This document shows positions 1-10,886 of a DNA stretch of 64,000 bases, in pieces (within the stretch, counting starts at the first letter, position 1; each line of letters begins with the position of its first letter). Origin of the DNA: Rhynchosporium graminicola (taxonomy: Eukaryota > Ascomycota > Leotiomycetes > Helotiales > Ploettnerulaceae); the NCBI GenBank assembly GCA_900074885.1, contig FJUW01000005.1, forward strand, positions 774,242 to 838,241. Reading direction: 5' to 3'. Both the position numbers and the translations under genes were made by a program. The notes beneath the pieces were generated by a model. The model saw only the letters and a list, made by a program, of their open reading frames with translations, was not told the origin of the DNA and did no database searches.

Positions 1-46
1 CCAATGCCCACTTGCGCCAGCCACAGAATGTTGTCACAAGAATTAT

Positions 47-2819
47 CTATAGCCCCATCGGTGGTCGCTGAGGTAAAGTGGAAGGATCTCCATATTGAGG
101 GAGATGCGTGCCAGCTTGTCCGCTCTGAGAAATGTGCATCCCTTGTGGCAGACCCGGATGCATACTCTGAGGCATTCCTGGAGGAAGACCTTGCGGGATA
201 TTTTGTTGCATCATAGAACGGCTGGCGATATGGGGTGACGCGTGGTAAGAGGGAAGAGAATTGTTTGAGCCCTGTCGGGCCATACTGTAACCCATGCCAT
301 TGCCATACTGCGTTTGAGGTGGCGAAAAGGCATTGCACTGTAGGTGAGGAGACCCATGGTGTGGAGAGCCCTGATGAGGAGAGCCGTGATGTGATAGAGG
401 CTGAGAGATTGGGAGACCAGCGGGATTGTTAGGGACGAATGACTGAGTTTTCGGATTGAAGGCATGCCGATTAAAGCTTCCGGGGATTGGATGTTGGCTC
501 TTTGGATCGGCAGGGTTGACAGTGCTCGGCAGTTGACCGAAAGCATACGGAATCGGGCCTGGTGATCCTCTAACGGGTGTCTGCGGTTGGTAAGGAAATT
601 GGTTCTGGTAAACAGGTTGTTGCTGCTGCTGTTGCCATTGATGGGCTTGAGGCTGCGGCGGCTGAACTGGGGTACCGTAGGTAGTGATGGGTGCACTGTG
701 TGGTTGAAATCGTGGTTGAGACTGCTGTGGATATTGCTGTCTGCCATCAACGAGAGACCTCGAATGGAAGAATGTGCCATTTACCTGAGTCATAGTACCA
801 TAATGCTGCATACTAGGGTTGCCCATCATGCTTGGATTATACTGCTGAGAAGGCTGGACGAATTGAGGTGGTACAGCTGCCTGGTAGTTGTTTTGAACTG
901 GGCCAGTGAACGGTTGGGTGGGCATAACAGCATATTGAGGTTGAGGAATCCAAGTCGGAACTTGCGGCTGAGGGAAGAAGCGCGTGTACTCAGATCTTCG
1001 ATCAAAAGGCTCGGAGTCATCTCTGCGCTGCTTGGGTGGCTTAGGCCTCTTGCCCTGGGCAGCTCTGTCTTTCGTCGAGACGGAGCTTGAGCGGGACATC
1101 TCGTTCATTTCTTCAGTATCTTGAAATTCGTCAGCAAAAACAACGAGCAAGTTGGTCTGTCTAGCATGCCTGGAGTAGCATCACCGATGCTTTCTTCTTT
1201 GCCAAATATACGCTCTCTAGCCCGGTTGTAAGCTGCTTCGCGCTCCTCTCTCGAGAGCCTATTCATTTAGTTCAAGCTGTATTTGGGTCTTTGGAGAATG
1301 CCACTCACTTTTCCTTCGCGGAGAGACTCTTGTCTCTGCCGTCACTACCTGTCTCTGAGGTTGCCTTAGAAGGACTTGGACCTGTTCCTCCGTCACCTCC
1401 TCTACGCATGATTTTCATCGTGGGCATGGATGGCGGTGGGGTACTACCAGTAGTTGGAGGGTTCGAGATGCTTGTCAAAGCAGGCGGTAGACGACAAAAT
1501 GGAGTCCGAAAAATACGAACGGCGCCGGCGACTGCATCGACCTGGTGGGTCATATGGTAATAGTCAGCCAATTTGTGAGTGAGCATACGGCAGAACGAGT
1601 TGCATGGCGGAAGGTCAATGAACGGTTCCCTATTTACAGTTAGCCTGTACCCATACCGCTTCTCAACGTAAAATATTTTACAAAAACATAAGTATTTAAA
1701 GCAAGTCATAGAAGTACGCCAAGAAGTCGAGGGAGCAACTCACTTCGAGTCTTTCACAAATTCAATCACATCCTGCTCGAGTCTCAGCAGAAACATTCGA
1801 TCCTTTGGTGACTCCAACGCCTCGAGTAACTTCTCATCTGGTGTCTGACGATAGAATAGATTAAAGCCCTCTGGTACATCTGTAGGACCGACAAGAAGAG
1901 GCTTAGAATTCCCGTCATCGGTCGCTTGCTGGGACGATGAACCACTCTGAGGCGTGACCACTCCCTGATTTTGACGCTCTTGCATAGGCTGCATGCTTCG
2001 TCGATCTGGAACCTCATAAAACTGAGCCCGATAAGCTCGGGCAGCGGCTTCTGATCCAATTCTAGACCCTGCCACAATCGAACCTCGTGCCGAGAATGTA
2101 TCATCATCCTCAGCAGCCTTGACACTAGCACTGTCATCAGGACGAAGAGATTCTTTCTCATCTAGAGCAAATGTAGTTCCAGACGTTATGCTCTTTCCAT
2201 CCAGACTTGGGGGCTTCGTTCCCAGTTCTGACCCGGAATCCGTTCGTTGGAATAGATCCTCCGAGAATGCCTCCAGCCCATCAACTTTGGATTTGGTATC
2301 AGAGACACCAGACCCATTGACAACAAGGCTCGGCATCGGAGAGCTGACCTGCAAAGCCTCAACGGCGTCGACCAACTTGGCTTCGGTGTTGGTGGACACT
2401 GTGCTGAGGGTATGAGATGGAGGCTCGCTTGGTGATTCGCCTGGTCGTCGAGAAACGCTCTCCACCGATATCTTATGGGAACCCTCGAGGGGAAAGAGAG
2501 AGGTCTCGTAGGTGGAAGACATTTTTGGTCCGTCAAGCTGACCAAGGCCATAGGCCAGGGTCTTCTGAGCTTGTATTGGTGTGTTCTCCTTTTGTGAATC
2601 TAGAATTGAATTGGTAGATACCGCTTCGGCAAGTGAGCCCAAGGACATATCTTTCCCTGCAGAGGCAGCTACCTGAGCCCAAAAAAGATTGTCAGCTAGG
2701 TGTTCTGGGAGAAGAAAGAGACTGCAAGGCGGCCCTAGTGTAACTATTAAGCCTGGAAGTTCACATACCTTTGCAAAGGAAAGCCGGGATGGGTCTGCAG
2801 AGATTGGCGCCGCTGCCAT
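47..2819 (-). CDS. R3H and SUZ domain RNA-binding protein, Q/P-rich tail
   Basis: I join five exons: 2769-2819, 1744-2672, 1309-1629, 1185-1258 and 47-1119 (815 aa, frame open throughout). The start is the ATG at 2819. The middle carries an R3H domain (about residues 305-375) with the recognisable run EPFIDLPPCNSFCRMLTHKL followed by ADYYHM. It is assembled across the 114-nt intron and binds single-stranded nucleic acid in this family. It is followed by a SUZ-like segment (KIMRRGG ... SREEREAAYNRARERIFG, about 385-460), another RNA-binding module. The N-terminal 300 residues are Ser-rich and acidic. The C-terminal 340 are Gln/Pro-rich with QQQQQ runs and HGSPHQGSP-type repeats, probably disordered. 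The family (animal R3HDM/encore, fungal R3H-SUZ proteins) is thought to act in cytoplasmic mRNA metabolism; the specific role here is inferred. The last intron (1120-1184) uses an atypical GTGATG donor, but its removal is required to keep the frame. Confidence 0.88.
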
Positions 2820-3919
2820 GTTCAACAAAGGTAGTGAAACCAGAGATAGGCCGCCTGGTTGGAGGAAAAAGAGCGTAGGGGTCCGAATTGGACGAAGGTG
2901 AATCGCAGCCAGGCGACAAAGCCTGAGAGAACTAAAGCGTTTGAATAGAATTAAGGGAGAAAATTAAGACGAACGCCCGAGGAAGAGAAGAGACATCTGG
3001 TCATTGTTGTCGCAGACAAGTAGAGGGTGTAGTGTTGTTTTCAGGAATTGGAATGTTGACGGAAATCTAGTTGAGGTAAGAGATGTCTGTTTGAATCCCT
3101 CGTTTGGTCGTTCGGCGTAGAAACTGATGAAAGGGAACTCTTTCCGACACTGCGCAGATCAGCCCACTCCACTCTAGTCGGCTCTGCTGTAGGTCGACGT
3201 CTGTACAGAGACGGAGAGATGTCGATAGAATATTCAATCTGGTGGAAGAAGAAACAGAAATCAAACCATTTCATTCAACTCGCGAACGGCAAAGCAAGGC
3301 AGGTTTGGTTGCGACAGGTCTGATGAGGCTTAAATCACGAGCCCACCTGAAATATTAGCGTGCTTTTACTGTCATGTCAGTATAAGTAATCGCGCTTGCG
3401 ACTATATAAGTACTTATATCTGCCCGCCCCGCTTTTGCAAACAGCTTTAGGTGCGCGTACATTCCTCGCCAGCCGCGCACCTGCCTCATTCTTCTTTATT
3501 TATATCATTCTTGCGAGAACGATCAATCCTAGGTAGAGCACTATCGTCCAACTCGAGGGCCGATTCGGATTCGTATGTAATTGAAGACACATATACATAC
3601 GAATCAAGAAGGAACTAGATCAGTTGAGACTTTCAGGAACTACAATATACAGGGAGGAAACACTAAGATCCGATTCGATCCAACTTATTGCTTCTACGCT
3701 TGCAAGCTTCGAAAGTTGTGGAACACCGATAGTGCTAAAACGGTTTCGCAAAGATACGAGTTGCGAGATTCACCTCCAACATAGAAGAAGGCTTCCATTG
3801 CGCACTCACTGCTTTCGTTCGACTCGAGGCGCAAAGTTTGGTGGAGGGATTGGACCATAGCCACATCCAAGATATCATATCACAACTTTCCACCAGCCAA
3901 GCTTTCTTCTCCGCCCGCA
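2820..3919. promoter_or_regulatory. Divergent intergenic region with TATA-like box
   Basis: This 1.1 kb separates the start codons of the R3H/SUZ gene (leftward) and the zinc-knuckle gene (rightward). A TATATAA-type sequence lies near 3402-3410. No open frame here has convincing coding character. The minus-strand frames at 3041-3274 are short and overlap the probable 5' leader of the R3H gene. Confidence 0.45.
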
Positions 3920-4821
3920 ATGAAACGATATGCCAGAGGTCCCGCATCGGGGGCACCGTCTAAAGCCTCAGCTACAACTTTGTGCCAAAAGTGTCTGAAG
4001 AGAGATGAGTTCTGCATTTCTCCGTGCAATTCAAAGCTGACTTTTGAGCACGTCACTACAGCTACGAGTGCAAAGCTGTCATTCAAGAACGGCCATATGT
4101 TTCGCGACCCTCCCGGACACAACAGTTATTGAACCCAAAGCTTCAGCCAAAGCTTACAAGCGACGTTCCGCAAGATTTACTCAGGAAGTTCGTCCCTAAA
4201 GTGACGGATCCTCTACTCAAGTGCTTGGCTGACACAATCAATAGGAAGGGAATAGCTGACGAATTACTGGCAAAGGCCGATCAGGAAAGAGGCATGAAGC
4301 GCGACCGCATGAGCGAGGGTGAAGAGCCAAGTTCTACGAAACGAATGCGATCTGCCTCTTCCGCTTCTGTCTCGACGATTTCCACTAGGATATCACGATC
4401 CCCATCGCCTCAGCGAGATGATAAGGAGTACAGCATACGGAGAGCTGGATCAACATCGCCAGTTGTCCGTCGAAAGTCTCCCAGCAGGACCCCTCCGCGA
4501 CGACTGACGGACTCGGAAAAGAAGAGGAGGCGGGATTCATTCTCGTCGGTAGACTCTTATAGCTCAGATGAAGATATTATTTCACGACAGCGGCTTGGGA
4601 GTCGAAGCACAAGAAGACGGTATCAACAGGCCAGCCCGCCAGCAAGAGGCAGGACTACGGAGAGCAGAAGTCCCCATAGGAAACGTCGGGACTTGTCAAA
4701 TGATCGACAGCGGGCACGAAACGGATTTGGTGGTGTCGAGAACAGGCATCCTCCTAGAGAGAGAAGTCTGAGTCCATTTAGCAAACGGCTGGCTCTCACG
4801 CAAAGCATGAATGGGAGATGA
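3920..4821 (+). CDS. Zinc-knuckle (CX2CX4HX4C), RS-rich nuclear protein
   Basis: Two exons, 3920-4004 and 4052-4821, give 284 aa. The N-terminus then carries a perfect zinc knuckle, C22-QK-C25-LKRG-H30-YSYE-C35, of the ZCCHC10-like fungal family, followed by NPKLQPKLTSDVP. The rest (from about residue 100) is rich in Ser-Arg, Arg-Ser and Ser-Pro, as in splicing-associated proteins. The intron that restores the knuckle runs 4005-4051 and begins AT and ends AC, not GT-AG; its branch site is GCTGAC. A canonical GT-AG alternative (4009-4061) also keeps the frame, but it deletes two residues and the zinc-binding histidine. The role is not established; RNA binding or splicing association is inferred from composition. 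It converges on the Cwf18 gene, 151 bp downstream. Confidence 0.82.
4005..4051 (+). other. Candidate AT-AC intron (47 nt)
   Basis: The donor is AG|ATGAGT and the acceptor is GAGCAC|GT, with GCTGAC about 10 nt before the end. Only this excision yields the family-typical LKRGHYSYEC with all four zinc ligands. The donor looks like a normal GTGAGT donor with G to A at position +1, which resembles the AT-AC introns spliced by the major (U2) spliceosome. Confidence 0.6.
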
Positions 4822-4972
4822 AAGGCAGACCGAAATTGGATGTTGAGGAAAATGCAGGATAGAAGAATACCCCTGGCACTAAGCCATTGATTCTATGATT
4901 AAAGAACGCCGTATCCTATCATGATATCCTCCTAATGCAAAAACGCCGTGATTGACTTTCCCTTGATACGTT

Positions 4973-5596
4973 CTACAACATTTCATCATCTTCCTTCTCC
5001 CGCCTCTCCTCATCTTCTTCCTCCCTTTCTCTCAACTTTACACCCTCTACTAAAGCAATGCCTTCCATTCCCATCTCATCGCCCCCCTCACTCGTCGTAA
5101 CGGCTCCGTTTCCAGCCTTCGACCTCGCCGCCTTCTGCGCTCCCTCAATCCTCTCCCTTACCATCCTCGCGATTGCATTCTCCGTTCTAACATTCAAAAT
5201 CTCCAGCTTCTTCTCCAAATCCCTCTTCAAATCCCAATTAGGTTTCTTCGGCTGCAGCTTAAACAGATCCACACCTTTCTCATCCAACTCCTCCTCTAAC
5301 GCCTTTTCCCTAATTTCGTCCTCGACCTCCTTTGCCTGTTGTTCCAAAGTCTTCTCAACAGCTAACGTGGGTGGTGCTTCAAATCCTAGCTTAGGACCCT
5401 TGGTTTCGGGGTCGTAGTTCCGCCCTGAAAGATGCAGTTTTGTGACATCAGGTTGTGTTGGAGGGGACGGCGACTGTGTTGATTCTGGAGCTACTATTTC
5501 ATCGCTGGGTTGTTTGCGCTTGAGGGTTTTGAGCTTGGCAAGGCGCGCTTTACGCTCATCTGCTGCTGCGCCTAAGGTTGCATGTGTTGACGACAT
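4973..5596 (-). CDS. cwf18: Pre-mRNA splicing factor Cwf18 (CCDC12 family)
   Basis: An intronless 207-aa protein starts at the ATG at 5596. It has the family layout: an N-terminal basic stretch (ERKARLAKLKTLKRK), the conserved block KLHLSGRNYDPETKGPKLGF, a long charged helix with the LQPKKPNWDLKRDLEKKLEI core, and an acidic C-terminus. Cwf18/CCDC12 is a small component of the Prp19-associated (NTC) spliceosome in S. pombe and human, acting in the nucleus in catalytic-stage splicing complexes. It is divergently transcribed from the PPR gene; the two starts are 281 bp apart and could share a promoter. The Glu-rich tail is ordinary for the family. Confidence 0.9.
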   Translation of the reverse strand: MSSTHATLGAAADERKARLAKLKTLKRKQPSDEIVAPESTQSPSPPTQPDVTKLHLSGRNYDPETKGPKLGFEAPPTLAVEKTLEQQAKEVEDEIREKALEEELDEKGVDLFKLQPKKPNWDLKRDLEKKLEILNVRTENAIARMVRERIEGAQKAARSKAGNGAVTTSEGGDEMGMEGIALVEGVKLREREEEDEERREKEDDEML

Positions 5597-5877
5597 AACG
5601 AATGGGTATCGTGAGTGTTATAATCGAGAAGGTCGTGCCATATATTGATTCGCAATGCGAAAATTCGCTGATGATGTTGCGCGGGACCGAGCTGTAAGTA
5701 AGTTGGCTGTGAGGCTGGTCCTGAGTTTACAATTTCTCAGCCTGGTCATCGCGGCGGCTAAATTTAAATCTTTAACGCAGCGCGGCTACAATAAACATTG
5801 TCTCCGGGTTTGTATGACGACTGCGCAATGTGTACATTGAGGCAATGGGAAATTGACCGATTTTAATTCCATAGCTG

Positions 5878-8850
5878 ATGCCTTCCCGCTTGAGTCTGCT
5901 AATGGAACGCTGGTCGACGCTCGATTTACCTATCCTTCCATTCCTCGCACCTCGAGTCTTCACGCCATGGCCGCGCAGAATTCGAAGGTCACATTCAGGG
6001 CCAAAAGCTACAGCAAGGGCCGTATCTACTCAGCAATCTTGGGACAACAAGGAAGAAATTTCCCGCGGCGACGGAATTGAGAAATCATCTGAATCTGCTG
6101 GAGGCCAGAATGATTTCTGGTCAAAATACGAAAGCATCTGGGGGCCAACTAATAGGAAGAAGAGAGGCGCACCCCTTGGGGCCTCTGCTAATCCCGGCAG
6201 CAGACAAGAGGATGCTATGACGAGATCTCACGCTGATGTACTTGAATGCGGCACCGCTTTCATACGCCGTATGCCCGCCACATGTAGGCGGTCGAGGCAA
6301 CCTAGGGAGCAGTCCCAAAGCCCCGAGTCAGAAGGGCCCAAGCAAGCTTTCGATGAGGAAAACGAGCAGAAACCCCCAGAGGAGGAATGGGCTGCAATGT
6401 CCAAGGCGAAGAGGATTCTGCATCTGAAGAAGCTTTGGAAAGGTCTCAAACGGGCTAAAAATCGGTCCAAATTGCAAAAGCAAGCAAGAGGAATGTTAAA
6501 AACACGGATTAAGTTCGTCAGATTGGCGCCTGAAAAGGGACTCGGCAAATTCCATTTTTCCACGTCTTGGAATTGGCGTTTTGCGATGCTCAATGCTCGG
6601 TACGATGAAGCAACGAACGGTCGAGTCAGATCAAAAGTGGCTACCTACAAGAAACCTCGAATTTCTAAGAATTTCATCAAGGAGCTAGTCGAAGACCAAT
6701 CCTTGGAACACATTCGCGAAAGATGGACGAAGTTACCTCCGAGTCGAAGAAGATATCTCTGGGCAGAGGTCATGCTCACTACTTTGGAAGACTACCCGAA
6801 CCAGGCTCTTGACGTTCTTCAAGCAACTTTCATGTCGCCGTATCCAGAAGGCTACACATTGTCCGATAGCATCGACTATATCATGTCACACGCTGATGAC
6901 GAACGAATTCCTCTTAAAGGAGATTTTCTTCTAGGTCTGTCGAAAACGATCACTTTAATCCTGAAGAAAGGTCCAAAAGATCACGTTCATCTATCACAGC
7001 GGGCCCTATTCCGTTTAGTACGAATGGTATGCTCCGAAAATCATGCCTTGGAATTCAGGACTGGCAGATCGATGTCGGATTATCAAAAAGGTTCCATGAT
7101 AAAATCAATTTATCGTACTTTAGTCAACGTTAATCACCCCATGCATGCGAATACGCTCATCCAATTCGCAAGCGGCGCTGCAAAGAAAACCGGGACGAAG
7201 CTCGCCTGCGAGATACTACAAAGACTGAAAGACGAAGGTACTGACTTCAACACCCCGAAGATACTGAGCTTGTGCTCAACATTGCTCTCTCGGATACACC
7301 AGCAGAGTCTTAGGGGTCTTGGTGATGACACGATTTCCACAACGAACATTTTTCGATTCGTGTTAGAGGCCGGTGCTGAACCCAACATAATCACATACAA
7401 CCTGTTGCTTAAAAGCTCATTGGATGTTGGAGACCACCAGACTGCATGGCAGATGCACGAAATGATGATCGCCAGCGGCCCAATTCCGGATGCACACACA
7501 TACTCGATGCTTCTGAACGACGCAAAATTAAGGGTTGACTCTTCTGGTATCAGAGCCGTCTTGGATCATGTACGTTCGGGGGGCATCAGAAATGACCACA
7601 TCGCTACAGACATCCTGCACGCGATTCTATCTCTCCATCAACAAGAACGGCGAACAGCAATGACAAGCGACCAGCCAATCAAGTCACAAAAGCCGATATT
7701 TAGCCGCCTACTCCAGGTGTACTATGACCAATTCGACATCAGACCTCTAGCGCGGATTATCCCCTATTTCGCGAATCAATTCCCAGATCTGATGGAAGAA
7801 CGCGGCGAAGATATGCAAGATCTTATGAGAGAACCTTCCGAGGCAACTCTTGTCGTTATGATCACGGGATACCTTGATAATCCACAGGACTCACGTACCG
7901 TGAGACTTTTCTATACACATTTTCGCAGCTTGTTATTGCAGAATGACCCTGTGGTCGCTCCATTGATGAAGACAACACATGTTTGGAATTCCGTTTTGAT
8001 GGCTTTAGGCAAGTTTGGACGTTTGGCGGACTGCTCAAGTCTTGTTGGCGATATGCTTTCTGGTCCAGATCATACTTTTGACCAATCCCGGCCACCAGTG
8101 TCGGTTGAATCTGTTGAAACTGAACCAAGAGTATCTGGTGATAATCCCCGATTATCTCTCTCCCCGGATGAATCAAACTCTGAGCCACTCGATGGTCAGT
8201 GCGAGCCAAAGACAGAAATCGCTCCAGCAGACGATGTTCTCCAGCCAATCTGTCAAGAAAGCCCTCAACCCGAAACCTCTCCTCGCTCCTCACTCCCGGC
8301 CCTACCCAATCTCCCCAGCTCCCGTCCACTCATTCTCCAACCCCCCAAACCAGATGTCTACACTTGGTCTATCCTCCTCAAACTCTTCATGGAGCAACGT
8401 CAACCCCTCGCCGCGGAGAAAGTGCTCACCATGATGCTTTCCCGCGGCATTGTCCCCACCCAAGTAACGTATAATACCTTGATCGTAGGATATGCCCGCA
8501 TGGACGATACGGTTATGACGGTCGATGCGCTGCATAGATTGGAACAGGCAGGTTTCTCGGCCGATGATTCGACTATGAACGCACTTGCGGCGCTGAGGAA
8601 TAGGAGAGCACTGGTAGAGGCGATGACGAGAAGGGATTTGGAGCGGATGGAGGGGAGTGCGCATGGTGGATTCGAGGAGCGGCTTGTTAACGAAGGGGTG
8701 GGAAGAATGAAGAGTGGCGGAGATGGGGAGCGGGAGATGCTAGGGGATGAGGAGAGGGAGCTGCAGGATTTGTGGCGCGTTGATGAGGAGAAAGAAAAGA
8801 AGTTTTTGGAGGACGATGTAGCTGAGGAATATGCTGTCGATGAAAGGTGA
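5878..8850 (+). CDS. Pentatricopeptide repeat (PPR) protein, probably mitochondrial
   Basis: A single 990-aa open frame starts at the ATG at 5878. The first 60 residues are Arg/Ser-rich with few acids and look like a mitochondrial presequence. Degenerate PPR units are visible, for example PNIITYNLLLKSSLDVG and PDAHTYSMLLNDAKL in the middle, and PDVYTWSILLKLFMEQRQ and PTQVTYNTLIVGYARMDD near the C-terminus. These match the 35-residue helical repeat used for sequence-specific organelle RNA binding. Fungal proteins of this size class (Pet309/cya-5-like and relatives) act in mitochondrial mRNA stability or translation; which RNA this one binds cannot be told. A Pro/Ser-rich linker (about 735-830) separates the repeat blocks, and the C-terminus is strongly charged. 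Confidence 0.85.
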   Translation: MPSRLSLLMERWSTLDLPILPFLAPRVFTPWPRRIRRSHSGPKATARAVSTQQSWDNKEEISRGDGIEKSSESAGGQNDFWSKYESIWGPTNRKKRGAPLGASANPGSRQEDAMTRSHADVLECGTAFIRRMPATCRRSRQPREQSQSPESEGPKQAFDEENEQKPPEEEWAAMSKAKRILHLKKLWKGLKRAKNRSKLQKQARGMLKTRIKFVRLAPEKGLGKFHFSTSWNWRFAMLNARYDEATNGRVRSKVATYKKPRISKNFIKELVEDQSLEHIRERWTKLPPSRRRYLWAEVMLTTLEDYPNQALDVLQATFMSPYPEGYTLSDSIDYIMSHADDERIPLKGDFLLGLSKTITLILKKGPKDHVHLSQRALFRLVRMVCSENHALEFRTGRSMSDYQKGSMIKSIYRTLVNVNHPMHANTLIQFASGAAKKTGTKLACEILQRLKDEGTDFNTPKILSLCSTLLSRIHQQSLRGLGDDTISTTNIFRFVLEAGAEPNIITYNLLLKSSLDVGDHQTAWQMHEMMIASGPIPDAHTYSMLLNDAKLRVDSSGIRAVLDHVRSGGIRNDHIATDILHAILSLHQQERRTAMTSDQPIKSQKPIFSRLLQVYYDQFDIRPLARIIPYFANQFPDLMEERGEDMQDLMREPSEATLVVMITGYLDNPQDSRTVRLFYTHFRSLLLQNDPVVAPLMKTTHVWNSVLMALGKFGRLADCSSLVGDMLSGPDHTFDQSRPPVSVESVETEPRVSGDNPRLSLSPDESNSEPLDGQCEPKTEIAPADDVLQPICQESPQPETSPRSSLPALPNLPSSRPLILQPPKPDVYTWSILLKLFMEQRQPLAAEKVLTMMLSRGIVPTQVTYNTLIVGYARMDDTVMTVDALHRLEQAGFSADDSTMNALAALRNRRALVEAMTRRDLERMEGSAHGGFEERLVNEGVGRMKSGGDGEREMLGDEERELQDLWRVDEEKEKKFLEDDVAEEYAVDER

Positions 8851-9942
8851 TGTAAGGAGTAGGGGATTATACGGTCTTGAAGTGGAAACTTAATTGTAGG
8901 ACCAGCTGCTTGTACATAACATTTGTACCTATAGAATAATACCCGGTAATCTTGACCTCGCATAACAACGAACCACCCCAATGTTGTCGTTGAGAGTCAA
9001 ATGCATCCTCAATCCACGTTGAGACTTCACTTGTTATGTGTGCCCGATGTGTCTTATCATCAAAGATCAAAACCAAGCAATGTACAATTCCATCTCAGAA
9101 TAAAGCTACAACCACCCCATCCCCCCTTCCTCTCTTTCCCAAAGCCCTTACCTTCTCACCAACACACACGACCAGACCAACACCGCAAAAGCCATTCATT
9201 CCTCCAACCATCTAAAAAGCTTCAAATCCACACGATCATTGAAGAAGGCACTCATCCCTCAAACTACCCCATCTCATTATATTACCTACATACAGTACGC
9301 TTCCGCATCCAGCTGCTTCAGTATCTACTTCCTTTCGTGCAGAACTCACTCTTTTGATCTCAAAGTACAGAAGAAAAGCTGCTGGCAGGCTACTTACTTA
9401 CCGATGATCATCACTTCAGATACATAGATACCTGTGCTGATACTTACATCCTGCTCTGGTGGAGCTATTGCTCTTGCTGCCTTATGTCGTTGCGGTCTTC
9501 AAGGACCTAAGTTGGAACGTCCGGGTTGGTTTGAAACCTGTTTTTGGAGATGGAAAGAGAGTCTTACTGACTCTCACAAGCGGGAAGGGAAGAGGAGATT
9601 TTGAACGGGTAATCTGGGCTTGGCGGCTGGATGAAAGTCAACAATCACAAGATTTGGTTCCGCTGCGGTAAGTGTAGTGTGGTTTTTACTCAGTATGGTT
9701 TTTGGAATAGACCTAAGTGTTCACCATCTTGCAACTAGCAAAATCAGGTATTCAGATTTGCAGCCAAAATCGGGGTAGAACCTTAGTTGAATCCCAGTCA
9801 AGAGCGCAAAAATTGGACGCAATTTAAATTTTCTGATTTCTGGAAGTACAAACAAACTCCGGTGCATCCCGATTGTGTGCATCTAAAAATTTATACAGTA
9901 GAGAAACATTTTGCATCGACTCTCCTTCTACGGACCTTCCCT
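8851..9942. other. Intergenic, no gene seen
   Basis: This 1.1 kb lies between the convergent PPR and NDUFS7 genes. Open frames are short, lack coding character and do not extend by splicing. I see no RNA gene signature. Confidence 0.5.
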
Positions 9943-10886
9943 CTACTTCCTGTACCACATTCTGGTGCTAATTTGAGTCAGTATACGTGCTTAGTGAAGA
10001 GTGTAACCATAGCTTACATCTTTGTATGTCTCATCTTTTTCTGGAGCTGGAAAATGCCATACTGCGATACATTAGCACGAATCGTATGGAAGCAGATAAG
10101 GGACATACCATCAAAGCCTCCGAAGTGGGCGGGCAACCAGGCACATAGATATCAACCGGCACAATCCTATCACAACCCCTCGTAACACTATAACTATAAT
10201 GATAATACCCACCTCCATTCGCACAACTTCCCATCGAGATGACCCATCTCGGCTCCGGCATCTGATCATACACCTGCCTCAATGCAGGTGCCATCTTGTT
10301 TGTGAGTGTTCCAGCAACGATCATGACGTCTGACTGCCGAGGAGATGCTCTGAAAATTATACCAAGCCGATCTTGATCGTAGCGAGGGGTCGAAAGATGC
10401 ATCATTTCGATGGCGCAGCAGGCGAGGCCGAAGGTCATGGGCCAGAGAGAGCTTTGGCGCGCCCAATTGGCTATTTGATCGAGTGTTGTTCTGGCGAGGC
10501 ATTAGCTCTTTCTCTGCTATATTCCCCTCTCCCCCGACCCATTTCGGATTGACGTTACGAACAATGCGTATTGCACAGCGCCCTTCTTGCCCTCCTGGCT
10601 AGCTAAAGCCACCTCCCTCCTCGGCTTGCCAGTAACGCTCATAATCTGCGGTGGCGAGCCAGCATTTCCAGATACATTTGGTGTAAGCCCAGGACTAGCG
10701 GGCTTGGAAGAGGAGGATGAGATGGCTGCGATAGATCGGTACGGAATCAAGAAGGATGTTGGCTTGGCTATTTCGATATTGATTAGCCTCTTACTTCTGC
10801 TGTATACTGAGCGTCGGGTGAGCATCGTGTAGTGGAAATTTACCTCGCAGCGCCAGTGCAGCTGCTGATCTCGTCGAAGACAACAT
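9943..10886 (-). CDS. NDUFS7: NADH:ubiquinone oxidoreductase 20 kDa subunit (PSST/NDUFS7)
   Basis: Five exons, 10844-10886, 10563-10767, 10109-10490, 10018-10061 and 9943-9967, give 232 aa. The N-terminus ([17 protein letters not shown]) is a typical mitochondrial presequence. The core is almost invariant across complex [20 protein letters not shown], then [16 protein letters not shown] and [14 protein letters not shown]. Cysteines C107, C108, C172 and C202 match the four ligands of iron-sulfur cluster N2, the last cluster before ubiquinone. The protein sits in the peripheral arm at the quinone site and is encoded in the nucleus. The C-terminus KKMRHTKITRMWYRK is recovered only by splicing two short terminal exons. 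The donor of the second intron is GTTCGT, a weak site, but it is needed to keep QYALTTLDQ intact. Confidence 0.95.

Noticed and set aside
3041..3274. 77-codon minus-strand ORF
   Set aside because: Lies in the leader/promoter of the R3H gene, has no motif and does not join in frame.
4009..4061. GT-AG intron in the zinc-knuckle gene
   Set aside because: It keeps the frame but removes the zinc-ligand His and two residues; kept only as an alternative.
9001..9671. Plus-strand ORFs after the PPR gene
   Set aside because: Composition is low-complexity Pro/Ser/His and there is no conserved feature.
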